A stretch of 17,325 nucleotides of DNA from Bacteroidales bacterium (GTDB lineage: Bacteria > Bacteroidota > Bacteroidia > Bacteroidales > P3). The stretch lies in contig JAFWBF010000020.1 of assembly GCA_017507285.1 (NCBI GenBank), forward strand, positions 1 through 17,325, in the 5' to 3' direction. Shown here piece by piece: positions 7,391 to 15,097 of this stretch (its first letter is position 1; each line of letters starts with the position of its first letter). The notes beneath the pieces were generated by a model. That model worked only from the letters and a program-made list of their open reading frames with translations, did not search any database and had not been told where the DNA came from. Both the position numbers and the translations under genes were made by a program.

Positions 7391-9061
7391 ATGAAAAATA
7401 TGATGGCAAGAAGAATTTGTTTGATATTTATATGTTTGGCATTCTCTGCGATACAGTATGTGCAAGCACAGCAAGATAGTATCACCATAGGAGCAACTCC
7501 TCTGCAAGGTGTGTACAACTCCTATACAACTACGCTAAACACAAAGGTTGATAGCCTTGCTATGCTGATAGAAGAGTTTAAACAAAATAAAGTTTTCCAA
7601 GATGAGCGAATAAAGAAGCTGTCGCAAACCAAAGACTCTTTGTTGGATATTAATGTTCGTATGGCAATAAGACTATCAGAACAAGACTCCCTCAACGGCA
7701 TAAAGACTATAAACAATGCTAAAGCAATAGATTCATTAAACTTTGTAATTAATTTATTGACAAAGCAAAATAATGAATACACAACTCGTATATCATATTT
7801 GGAAAAGGTTGAAGACACACTTAGATGGTCTATATCAGATTTGAACAAAAACTTTAGAGTGATAGATTCGCTAAACACCAACATCTCGCTTATGAGATTG
7901 CAAAACAAGGAGCAAGGCGAAAAAATATTCTATCTGGAAAACAATGAAGATTCACTATCGTTAGAAATACAAAAGCTTAAGAAAAACTTTGAAGTAATAG
8001 ATTCATTGAATGATGTAATATTCTCAATTAGCGAAACAAACGATAAACAACTTGTCCGTATTATTAGATTGGAACAATTGTGCGATTCGCTTTTTGTATC
8101 CAATGCATCGTTTCAGAAACGTTTGGAGGAGAAGAATTCCTTATTGGAAGAGAAGATAAATGCCCTACAAGAGAAGGAACAATTATTTGCAGAAAAAGAA
8201 AAACTTTACCAAGATGCCATAAGCAATAGTAATGTTGATAAAGTGAAACTTGAAGGTCTGGTAAGTGCCAAAAATGTAAGCATAGATGCCAAAACGAGAG
8301 AAATAGAATATCTTCAAAAAAGCATTGTTGATAAAGAAACATCGTTGGACAAGCAGATAGCCGACTATCAGAAAGCAAGTATAGAGCGTGAGCACTACAG
8401 GCTACTATCGGATACGTTACGCATGAAACTAAACGAGGCCGAAAGAACAATACTTAAAACCAACGAGGCTCTAAAATATACCGAACAGCGAGCCCGCGAA
8501 GCCGAAGCCCAAATAAAACAGGCTACCAATAAGAAAAAGAAGGTGAGGGTGATACAAGGTTTGGCAATGAGACTATACCGCACACCCGATTGGAGTACAC
8601 GACCGGTACAGGTAGAGGGACCTAACGGTATGGAAACCGTGTATAAGATAACCAATAAAAATGGTGGCAGTGTAGAGTTTGACTTTATAACAGGAGCATC
8701 GGTTATGCTTTGGGACCTTACCAATTTATTCAACCACTCACTATTTGATACATCAAGTACAAACAAGATAAAACGTTTCGACCAGGAGTTTTCATACGAC
8801 CTTGGCTTATACATAGGTTTTGGAGGTTCCAATCTGTTTAAGAATTTCTATATAGGACCAAGTTTTAAGTTTTTGGATTTTTTCCATGTGGCTGTAGGTG
8901 CAAATGTGGCAGAGTATGAGGCTTTGGTTGACGGACTTAAGGAAGGCGACTTGTTGCCGGCCGGTTTTTCCATAGACGAACAGACTAACGATGTATGGAA
9001 AGTAACTATGTTTTTGAGTATTTCGTTGGATTTGGACTTCTTGTCCTATATAAAGAAATAG
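7391..9061 (+). CDS. Secreted coiled-coil protein with 45-residue repeats and a barrel-like C-terminal domain
   Basis: 556 residues. Residues 1-26 form a signal peptide (cleavage predicted after VQA, before Q27). Residues about 50-375 are strongly helical and charged. Three consecutive 45-residue repeats lie at 112-156, 157-201 and 202-246. Each opens with (A/V)IDSLN and carries a D-(S/T)-L word 28 residues later (EDTL, EDSL, CDSL); a degenerate copy starts near residue 52 (VDSL, then DSLL 28 residues on). From about residue 380 the character changes to beta-rich, aromatic sequence (GLYIGFGGSNLFKNFYIGP, SLDLDFLSYI), which could be a small outer-membrane domain. A periplasmic rod anchored to the outer membrane is a plausible inference; no family is recognised. 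It is cotranscribed with the antiterminator gene 7 bp downstream. Confidence 0.8.
   Translation: MKNMMARRICLIFICLAFSAIQYVQAQQDSITIGATPLQGVYNSYTTTLNTKVDSLAMLIEEFKQNKVFQDERIKKLSQTKDSLLDINVRMAIRLSEQDSLNGIKTINNAKAIDSLNFVINLLTKQNNEYTTRISYLEKVEDTLRWSISDLNKNFRVIDSLNTNISLMRLQNKEQGEKIFYLENNEDSLSLEIQKLKKNFEVIDSLNDVIFSISETNDKQLVRIIRLEQLCDSLFVSNASFQKRLEEKNSLLEEKINALQEKEQLFAEKEKLYQDAISNSNVDKVKLEGLVSAKNVSIDAKTREIEYLQKSIVDKETSLDKQIADYQKASIEREHYRLLSDTLRMKLNEAERTILKTNEALKYTEQRAREAEAQIKQATNKKKKVRVIQGLAMRLYRTPDWSTRPVQVEGPNGMETVYKITNKNGGSVEFDFITGASVMLWDLTNLFNHSLFDTSSTNKIKRFDQEFSYDLGLYIGFGGSNLFKNFYIGPSFKFLDFFHVAVGANVAEYEALVDGLKEGDLLPAGFSIDEQTNDVWKVTMFLSISLDLDFLSYIKK
7724..8128 (+). repeat. Three in-frame 135-bp repeats coding 45-residue units
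   Basis: Protein-level repeats of equal length within the coiled-coil gene (7724-7858, 7859-7993, 7994-8128). The DNA has diverged, but the words GATTC(A/G)(T/C)T at the start and GA(C/T)(T/A)C midway recur in register. Conserved residues are IDSLN at unit positions 2-6, a basic/hydrophobic core near 22-26, and D31 with L33. Confidence 0.75.
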
Positions 9062-9068
9062 TTATATT

Positions 9069-9587
9069 ATGTTGAATAACAATTTTACACAGTGGGTTGC
9101 ATTCTACACACTTCCTCGAACCGAAAAGAAAGTATTGCCCAAAGTAGAGGATATGGGGTACGAGGCCTATCTTCCGCTGAAAAGGGAATTACACAAGTGG
9201 CATGATAGAAAAAAATGGGTGGAAGTACCGCTGATACCTTCGTATATATTTGTGAAAGTAATGAAAAAAGACATATATTATCTTGAAGGAATTGATGGTA
9301 TATGTCGTGCTATATCGTTTGGTGCGAAAACTAATGTGTCGATAGTAACGCAGAAGGATATCGATGCTATGCATAGGTTGGTAGAATCCGGCGAAAAATT
9401 ATATGTCGAAAATTTGGAGTCTTTGAGAAAGGGAAGTAAAGTTCGTGTGATAGGTGGACCATTTGAAAATATGGAAGGAATGCTGATATCCGATTGCAAA
9501 AAAGGTAATTTTGTAGTGCGGTTGGAATCGATATCCATGGGTGTACAATTGCAGATAGAAAAGGAGCTATTACAATTTGTTGAATAA
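9069..9587 (+). CDS. UpxY-family NusG-like transcription antiterminator
   Basis: 172 residues. Residues 8-105 are an NGN (NusG N-terminal) domain of the UpxY type: QWVAFYTLPRTEKKV, YEAYLPLKRELHKWHDRKKWVEVPLIPSYIFVKV. Residues 120-140 are a KOW motif (KGSKVRVIGGPFENMEGML). Known UpxY proteins bind RNA polymerase early in their own long operon, typically Bacteroides capsule loci, and suppress premature termination. No polysaccharide gene is present here. The neighbours are a coiled-coil protein 7 bp upstream and an ECF sigma factor 155 bp downstream, so the target may be the envelope gene block at 9742-16224. That is inference. ATG at 9069 gives the expected N-terminus. Confidence 0.92.
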   Translation: MLNNNFTQWVAFYTLPRTEKKVLPKVEDMGYEAYLPLKRELHKWHDRKKWVEVPLIPSYIFVKVMKKDIYYLEGIDGICRAISFGAKTNVSIVTQKDIDAMHRLVESGEKLYVENLESLRKGSKVRVIGGPFENMEGMLISDCKKGNFVVRLESISMGVQLQIEKELLQFVE

Positions 9588-9741
9588 TTTTTTACAATTA
9601 AGCATATTGGTAATTAGTCATTTATAGGAAAAGATATATTTTTTTTGATATTAAGTGTAATAAAAAGGGATTGATAAACGACTTATATACGTAATAGAAC
9701 GAAAAAACATCTTAGATAAAAAGAATGGCACTATAAAAGAT

Positions 9742-10221
9742 ATGACAGACAAAGACTACAATGATTGCGTTTCCAAATACTCGGACGATGTGTATCGTTT
9801 CGTGGTCTATTCCGGGATGGACAGGGATTCGGCAAAAGATATTGTACAAGATGCTTTCATATCATTATGGCAAAAACATTCCGATATCGACGTTGCAAAA
9901 ACCAAGTCATACCTATTTTCGACCGCATACAACATGGTGAATAGTAATTTTAGACATCTGAAAGTGGTAAAACAGTATGAAGAAAATGTTTTTAAAGAAA
10001 CTGTTGCAAGTATGGATGAGTCGTTCGAAAGCAAAGATTGTTTGTACAAAGCTTTGGATAATATACCCTCGATACAGAAATCGGCACTTGTGCTTAAAGA
10101 TATTGAAGGTTATTCATACAAAGAGATAAGTGCGATGCTTAACTTATCGATACAACAAGTGGAAGTATATATATTCAGAGCAAGAGTAGCATTGAAAAAA
10201 GAATTGTTGAAAATGAATTAA
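9742..10221 (+). CDS. ECF-type RNA polymerase sigma factor
   Basis: 159 residues, usual size for a group IV (ECF) sigma factor. Region 2 spans about 8-75, with the core-binding region 2.2 as SAKDIVQDAFISLWQKH (30-46). Region 4 spans about 102-155, with the DNA-binding helix-turn-helix at SYKEISAMLNLSIQQVEVYIFRAR (125-148). There is no region 1.1 or 3. Directly downstream are a GIN-domain gene (13-bp gap) and a membrane anti-sigma-like gene, so it probably directs transcription of this cluster and perhaps itself. The 154-bp upstream gap lacks a clear housekeeping TAnnTTTG box. AATGGCACTATA at 9724-9735 just before the ATG recurs upstream of the gene at 12064. Confidence 0.93.
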   Translation: MTDKDYNDCVSKYSDDVYRFVVYSGMDRDSAKDIVQDAFISLWQKHSDIDVAKTKSYLFSTAYNMVNSNFRHLKVVKQYEENVFKETVASMDESFESKDCLYKALDNIPSIQKSALVLKDIEGYSYKEISAMLNLSIQQVEVYIFRARVALKKELLKMN

Positions 10222-10234
10222 TAAAATAATATAT

Positions 10235-11011
10235 ATGAAGAAGATGCTAAATATTATTACAATAGGAGTTTTTGCAACATTATTGGGTATGCCTATATGC
10301 AATGAATGTGTGGCTAAGAATAATTATCTCACTACAGCATCCGTTGCTTCCACATTGAAAGGTAATAAATATGTGGTAACACGTGATGTATGGGTGCAAG
10401 ACTTTAAAAAGATAAAAATAATGGTGGATGCCGATATTCGCTATTCGCAGTCGGAAGATGATCCACAAGTATTATTAACGTTGGACGAAAATCTGCATGA
10501 AATGTTTGACATACATGTAGATGTGAACACATTGATAGTAGCACCAAAGGAAAAATATAAAGGAACCAAAATACAGCCCACCAAGTTTGTAGTGGAAATA
10601 CGCAGTGAGAAACTAGAAATGATAACCATCAATAGCAATGCTCGTTTTGATGTTCAAACTGAAGTATCGACACCGGAATTGAAGATAGAAAATACTACCA
10701 ACGGACGTATCTATAGCATGAAGGCAATAAATGTGGAAGAGTTGGAGATTGAAAATACCGGAAGTGGCAACATTACATTGGTAGGCAAAGCCGATGAAGC
10801 AAATATACTGCAAACTGCCGGAGGAAAGATAAATATGGAAAACTGTGCAGTGAGTGACTGTACTTGCGAAAACTCGGGTAGTGGTGATATATATGTATAT
10901 GCCGTGGATTTCCTAACCTGTCAGCTATTTGGGAAAGGTAACATATATTATATGGGAGAACCCAAAATAAAGAAAGATGTGGTTGGAACAGGGCGACTTA
11001 TAAGACGATAA
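10235..11011 (+). CDS. GIN-domain (DUF2807) envelope protein
   Basis: 258 residues with a signal peptide (1 to about 27, cleavage after VA; no lipobox). The mature part is a beta-helix-like GIN domain: KIKIMVDADIRYSQ near 60-75, then glycine-rich turns ENTGSGNITLVG, ENSGSGDIYVYA and FGKGNIYYMGEPKI, and the typical end KDVVGTGRLIRR. GIN (DUF2807, head GIN) proteins are common secreted or surface proteins in Bacteroidetes whose biochemical role is unknown. The gene sits between the sigma factor (13-bp gap) and the anti-sigma-like gene (12-bp gap), suggesting a link to the signalling circuit. Confidence 0.88.
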   Translation: MKKMLNIITIGVFATLLGMPICNECVAKNNYLTTASVASTLKGNKYVVTRDVWVQDFKKIKIMVDADIRYSQSEDDPQVLLTLDENLHEMFDIHVDVNTLIVAPKEKYKGTKIQPTKFVVEIRSEKLEMITINSNARFDVQTEVSTPELKIENTTNGRIYSMKAINVEELEIENTGSGNITLVGKADEANILQTAGGKINMENCAVSDCTCENSGSGDIYVYAVDFLTCQLFGKGNIYYMGEPKIKKDVVGTGRLIRR

Positions 11012-11023
11012 GTAATTATAGAG

Positions 11024-11974
11024 ATGAAGATAAACACAGACAATTACGAATTATATTTTCTTCGTTACATTGAAGGGCGACTTTCGGACGAGGAGCGAAG
11101 AGAGGTGGAAACCTTTCTAATTAAGCACCCCGACCTAAAGGAGATAATGGACATGTATGATCCTTTCTTCACACTTGCGAAAGACGAAGAATTGGTCTTC
11201 GACGACAAAGATTCGCTGATGCGTCCAACAAAATCTTCATTCGTTATGCCACTATGGGTGCGTTACGCTTCGGTGGCAGCAGTGGCATTATTTGTGGTTT
11301 CGGTAGGGTTGGTATGGATGCAACGACAACAACCTATCCAAAATGTACTATTGGCCGATAATGCAGTTGATATAGATGTTATTGAAGAAAAATATGTTCC
11401 AATGATTTCTGATTCAACAATAGATATCGAAAAGTTGGAAGAGGTAATATCTACAACAAGGAACGTGATGCATAAGGATAATCAAAGAGAAACTATGCTA
11501 TTGGCACAAGCGGAACCAGAACCTGTGGAAGATGAACAATCTTCTATAGAAGTAGAAGATGAACTGTTAAATGTAGATACTACTACATATATATATGAAA
11601 ATTTGAGTGAAGAGATATACTATGCGATGAATACAGAAGAAAATATGCTGGATATAGAAGAAGAAACTGATGATAATGATGTATATTTGGAAGACTATTC
11701 AAATACTTTGATTGCCTATAATGTAGGTAGAGCAACTGAAAACACAATGGATGATGTAGACACTATATATTGTGAATATACAGACCTCGATATTGATGAG
11801 CCTATGCCTCTAATAGAACAGTTTAGAGAGATGTTCACAACATTATTTAAAGACAAGAAGGAAAAAGTGGAATCGGAATTGATTGAATATGCCGACTATG
11901 TCAAGCTGGCATACCAAGAAAAGAAAGAAGAAATATCTATGTATATAGCAAGCCGTGTAGAGAAAATATTTTAA
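11024..11974 (+). CDS. Single-pass anti-sigma-factor-like membrane protein
   Basis: 316 residues. The cytoplasmic N-terminus (1-75) begins NYELYFLRYIEGRLSDEERREVETFLIKHPDL, the short helical pattern seen at the start of Bacteroidetes anti-sigma factors; the zinc-binding HxxxCxxC of ZAS proteins is absent. One membrane helix lies at about 77-99 (WVRYASVAAVALFVVSVGLVW). The remaining 217 residues are extracytoplasmic and very acidic (EPEPVEDEQSSIEVEDE, DIEEETDDND), ending in an amphipathic lysine/glutamate-rich helix from about 262. It does not match FecR. Position in the sigma-factor operon supports the anti-sigma role; this is inference, since no binding-domain hit can be computed here. Confidence 0.72.
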   Translation: MKINTDNYELYFLRYIEGRLSDEERREVETFLIKHPDLKEIMDMYDPFFTLAKDEELVFDDKDSLMRPTKSSFVMPLWVRYASVAAVALFVVSVGLVWMQRQQPIQNVLLADNAVDIDVIEEKYVPMISDSTIDIEKLEEVISTTRNVMHKDNQRETMLLAQAEPEPVEDEQSSIEVEDELLNVDTTTYIYENLSEEIYYAMNTEENMLDIEEETDDNDVYLEDYSNTLIAYNVGRATENTMDDVDTIYCEYTDLDIDEPMPLIEQFREMFTTLFKDKKEKVESELIEYADYVKLAYQEKKEEISMYIASRVEKIF

Positions 11975-12063
11975 TAAACAAACACAAATAAGCAGAAAGG
12001 TATCATAGTTAGAAACCTGATAATGGCACTATATAGATTTTGATAAACAAAAAACAAGACAAG

Positions 12064-13398
12064 ATGAAAGTAAGAATTTTATTATTAGGAATGGTTATGA
12101 GCTTAGCTTTGACATTTGCCGAAGCTAAAGATACAACCTGGGTATCACGCCAGTTGCTTGGTAATGATATACGAACTATTGTTGTAGATGATTATTCTAG
12201 AGTGGAAATAACGCAGGGCGATTCAAACTGCGTATTTTACTTTACAAATAAGAAGTCGAGAGCTCAATCGGCAATATGTGAAGTGGATGGAGATATACTT
12301 AGAGTATTGAAACAAAATACCGGAACCGTACGATTGGTGCTACGCGACGATATTGAAGAGATGGATTTGAAACGATATTCTAAAGTGAATGTAAATGGCG
12401 AATACTTTTTCAGACGTAGAAACTCTATAATCAGAATGGAAAGTTATGCCGAATTGCAATTCCATAACAAATTGTATGCAAACAATATTACTTTTGATAT
12501 GGAATCGTTGTCCACCATACATATCTCCAAAATTTCGGCTGACAAACTTATACTAAATGCCGAAAGTTACTCGACTATAGTGGTTGATAATGGTTTTTTA
12601 AATGCCATAGAAACAAAGGGATCGGCCGACGAGATAAGAGCTACCATAGATACAAAACCAAAGTCGTTGAACAAAGTGTCGCTTGTAGGTGATGCAGTTA
12701 ATGCTTCTTCTACACTGTCGGATATATTGATAAAAAATAAGCTAGATAAGAAAAGACATGGCTATTGGAGTACCGAGTTTACATTTGGTTGGGCTTCGCA
12801 AGATTGGAGCGGAGCTCCATTTATGGAGGGTTCTGTGCCACATAATTATATGATTTCTTATGGAACAGCCTATGTATTAGAATTAAAAGCACGCTATACT
12901 TTGGCCGGGAATCGCCTTTCGGTAGACTTTGGTATCGGCTACGAATCTGATGTGCTTCAATTTGTTGATGGAATACATTACGATAGTGGCATCAATAGCA
13001 CTGATGATATGGGATATCTAAATAATGATAATTCATCAAACAATGGTGGATATGTTAATGTGTCTTCAAAAATGGTGGCTCGTTATATAACACTTCCTTT
13101 CATGGTAAATATGAAATTCAACTCGTTGTTCTACGGAGCCGGTTTTATTGGAGGTTTAAACTACAACAACAAACATACAGGAATAAAAGAAACTCTGTCA
13201 ACTGTTGATTTCGATGGTGGAGGATACTCTGATGTATATAGCCACAATAGTTATCCTCATTTCAGTCCTTTCAAATTGGATTTCAGAGCAGTGTTTGGTT
13301 TCAAAAGCTTCCATGTATTCTTTCAAACAGGTTTGGTAAGTATGTTGGATAGAGTGGATGCATATCCCTATCGTATAGGTATGATGATTTCGCTATAG
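12064..13398 (+). CDS. GIN-like domain fused to an outer-membrane beta-barrel
   Basis: 444 residues from the ATG at 12064, chosen because it begins directly with a signal peptide (MKVRILLLGM, cleavage after AEA at 21); the in-frame TTG at 12040 is less likely. Residues about 30-210 resemble a GIN/DUF2807 beta-solenoid: IRTIVVDDYSRVEITQGD, EEMDLKRYSKVNVNG, and repeated S-Y/L-S-T-I turns (MESLSTIHIS, AESYSTIVVD). From about 233 (YWSTEFTFGWASQDW) the sequence has the aromatic alternation of an outer-membrane barrel (LKARYTLAGNRLSVDFGIGYESD, FKSFHVFFQTGLVSM), ending MMISL. This fusion suggests a surface- or periplasm-facing solenoid anchored by its own barrel. It lies 89 bp after the anti-sigma-like gene. 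Confidence 0.8.
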   Translation: MKVRILLLGMVMSLALTFAEAKDTTWVSRQLLGNDIRTIVVDDYSRVEITQGDSNCVFYFTNKKSRAQSAICEVDGDILRVLKQNTGTVRLVLRDDIEEMDLKRYSKVNVNGEYFFRRRNSIIRMESYAELQFHNKLYANNITFDMESLSTIHISKISADKLILNAESYSTIVVDNGFLNAIETKGSADEIRATIDTKPKSLNKVSLVGDAVNASSTLSDILIKNKLDKKRHGYWSTEFTFGWASQDWSGAPFMEGSVPHNYMISYGTAYVLELKARYTLAGNRLSVDFGIGYESDVLQFVDGIHYDSGINSTDDMGYLNNDNSSNNGGYVNVSSKMVARYITLPFMVNMKFNSLFYGAGFIGGLNYNNKHTGIKETLSTVDFDGGGYSDVYSHNSYPHFSPFKLDFRAVFGFKSFHVFFQTGLVSMLDRVDAYPYRIGMMISL

Positions 13399-13451
13399 CA
13401 TAGCTAAACAGATAAATATTATAAAAACAGAATAAGTAAATAGGATATAAA

Positions 13452-14075
13452 ATGAAAAGAATAACAATATTAGTAGTTTTACTATTGGCAACGTTGCATA
13501 TAGCTGATGCACAAGAAGAACAAAAATCTCGTACCATAAGTTTGACTTATGGATATATCGGATATGGTTTTGCACAAGGTGAATCTATAATTGGTAATTC
13601 ATCTATTCCAATCCGGCTTGCTACAGGAAGTACAATTATGCTGGATGCCGATATTTGGAGGATAAATAAATATCTTACTGCAGGATTTTATGTAGGATTA
13701 GGATCTGGATACTATGAAGACCTTAGTGAATCATATGGCAATCCTATGAATCCATTGTATGATATATCTACTGTAGTTTCTGTTCGTTATGGCCTTTCTG
13801 CTAATTTACATTTGTTGCCATTGATGGGTATGGATATCAATAAAATTGATTTATCAATAAAAGGACGTTTTGGAGGATATTGGACATTATATAAAACTAT
13901 TCAGCCGGAGTATAGTGTAGGCATATCATTTGCATATTATCCCATCAAACGATTGGGTATAGTGCTGGAAAACAACTGGGGTAAATATGCTTACTCACAT
14001 TCTTCCGCTATAATGGTAGACGGAAATTGCAGGTTTGATATACAGATTCTAAGCCTAAACAAATATACAGACTAA
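13452..14075 (+). CDS. Small outer-membrane beta-barrel protein (207 aa)
   Basis: Signal peptide at 1-20 (ADA before Q21). The mature part has predicted strands separated by loops: ISLTYGYIGYGFAQG, YLTAGFYVGLGSGYY, VSVRYGLSANLHLLPL, YSVGISFAYYPIKRLGIVLENNWGKYAY. This is consistent with an 8-strand barrel. The C-terminus is polar (LNKYTD) rather than a terminal aromatic, which is unusual for the class. Its stop codon overlaps the start of the next gene by one base (TAATG at 14073-14077), so the two are probably translationally coupled. No specific family recognised. Confidence 0.78.
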   Translation: MKRITILVVLLLATLHIADAQEEQKSRTISLTYGYIGYGFAQGESIIGNSSIPIRLATGSTIMLDADIWRINKYLTAGFYVGLGSGYYEDLSESYGNPMNPLYDISTVVSVRYGLSANLHLLPLMGMDINKIDLSIKGRFGGYWTLYKTIQPEYSVGISFAYYPIKRLGIVLENNWGKYAYSHSSAIMVDGNCRFDIQILSLNKYTD

Positions 14076-14533
14076 TGAAAAGAGGTGGTTTAAGAGTAGT
14101 GTTTTGTGCAATGGTAGTAGGGTTGATGACATTTGTAATAGGTTGTCAAGACCCAATAGAAAAGGAGAATATCAGTAAATACGATGTTATAGACTATAAA
14201 TGGCACCTTACTATGTTTGTGGATGTTGCTAATAACAACCAGAAACTGCCATTGCAAAACTCCGAAAATGTATATTGGATAAAGTTTTTGAACGATGAAG
14301 AATTTGAAGGTCATTCGTATTCTAATAACATACAAGGTAGCTATAGAATGGATATTGATACACGTTCGCTTTGCTTCCTAAACATTGGAGGTACAGAAGT
14401 GTACGAACTTTATGATGGCGATAAGTTTTTGAATCTTTTATCGGTGGTGCAAAACTTCCATGTTTCGGGCGATACTCTAAGACTGCTTTACAACAATAAA
14501 ATGAATTATTTACAGTTTGAAAAATTAGATTAA
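14075..14533 (+). CDS. Lipoprotein, possibly META-like fold
   Basis: 152 residues. A type II signal peptide with lipobox FVIGC puts the lipidated cysteine at C24. The mature part is beta-rich: a tryptophan-containing opening (YDVIDYKWHLTMFVD), a middle YWIKFLNDEEFEGHSYSNNIQGSYRM, and a final DTLRLLYNNKMNYLQFEKL. This order (W-x-L strand, a residue pair around G-x-Y, a final short hydrophobic strand) resembles small META/DUF306-type lipoproteins, but the match is weak. The start codon is inside the TAATG overlap with the barrel gene upstream. Likely outer-membrane-attached partner of a neighbouring barrel. Confidence 0.75.
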   Translation: MKRGGLRVVFCAMVVGLMTFVIGCQDPIEKENISKYDVIDYKWHLTMFVDVANNNQKLPLQNSENVYWIKFLNDEEFEGHSYSNNIQGSYRMDIDTRSLCFLNIGGTEVYELYDGDKFLNLLSVVQNFHVSGDTLRLLYNNKMNYLQFEKLD

Positions 14534-14557
14534 ACAACATAAAAAACATAGATAGAA

Positions 14558-15061
14558 ATGAAGAAAGCATTAGTAATATTTGGGATAATAATAACAATAG
14601 CTACTACAAGTCTTGCACAAAGAGCTATTGGTTTAAGATTTGGAACACAATTGGCAAGTTCAATAGGTGCTGAGCTATCTTACCAACAACCATTGAACAA
14701 TAATCGTTTGGAGATAGACTTCGGTGCCGCCGGAGGATTTTCAATAGGAAGTGATGATTATAATTCTTTTTCATTGTCTCTTACAGCTGCATATCAATGG
14801 AAGTTTAATATTGTAAATGGCTTTAATTGGTATGTAGGTCCTGCAGCATCGGGTGGTTTGTATTTTGTTCATTACGATAAAACTTTTGAAGGTCCTACAT
14901 TGGGATTAGGTGGACAATTGGGTATAGAATACGACTTTTCTGCCAAAGGAGTTCCACTTCAAGTAAGTTTAGATACACGCCCAATGTTCAACCTATTAAG
15001 TCCGCAAGAGGCAAGAGGATATAATGTTAGTGCATGCTTGAGTTTGCGTTATACATTTTAG
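14558..15061 (+). CDS. Small outer-membrane beta-barrel protein (167 aa)
   Basis: Signal peptide 1-20 (SLA before Q21). The mature 147 residues read as an 8-strand barrel: AIGLRFGTQLASSIGAELSYQQPL, RLEIDFGAAGGFSIG, FSLSLTAAYQWKFNI, GFNWYVGPAASGGLYF, LGLGGQLGIEYDFSA, VPLQVSLDTRPMFNLL, ending in SLRYTF with the terminal phenylalanine of BAM substrates. Spacing of 24 bp from the lipoprotein upstream and 36 bp to the next lipoprotein. Function unknown. Confidence 0.83.
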   Translation: MKKALVIFGIIITIATTSLAQRAIGLRFGTQLASSIGAELSYQQPLNNNRLEIDFGAAGGFSIGSDDYNSFSLSLTAAYQWKFNIVNGFNWYVGPAASGGLYFVHYDKTFEGPTLGLGGQLGIEYDFSAKGVPLQVSLDTRPMFNLLSPQEARGYNVSACLSLRYTF

Positions 15062-15097
15062 GGATAAGGTTATTAATAAACAAATTATATAGAAAAC

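Noticed and set aside
9695..12038. A shared ECF promoter pair (TAGAAC...TAGAT at 9695-9717 and TAGAAAC...TAGAT at 12010-12038)
   Set aside because: The spacers differ (12 and 17 bp) and the words are short and AT-rich, so the similarity is not above what is expected by chance.
12040..12063. TTG start for the GIN-barrel gene at 12040
   Set aside because: It would place eight polar residues ahead of a normal signal peptide that begins at the ATG at 12064.
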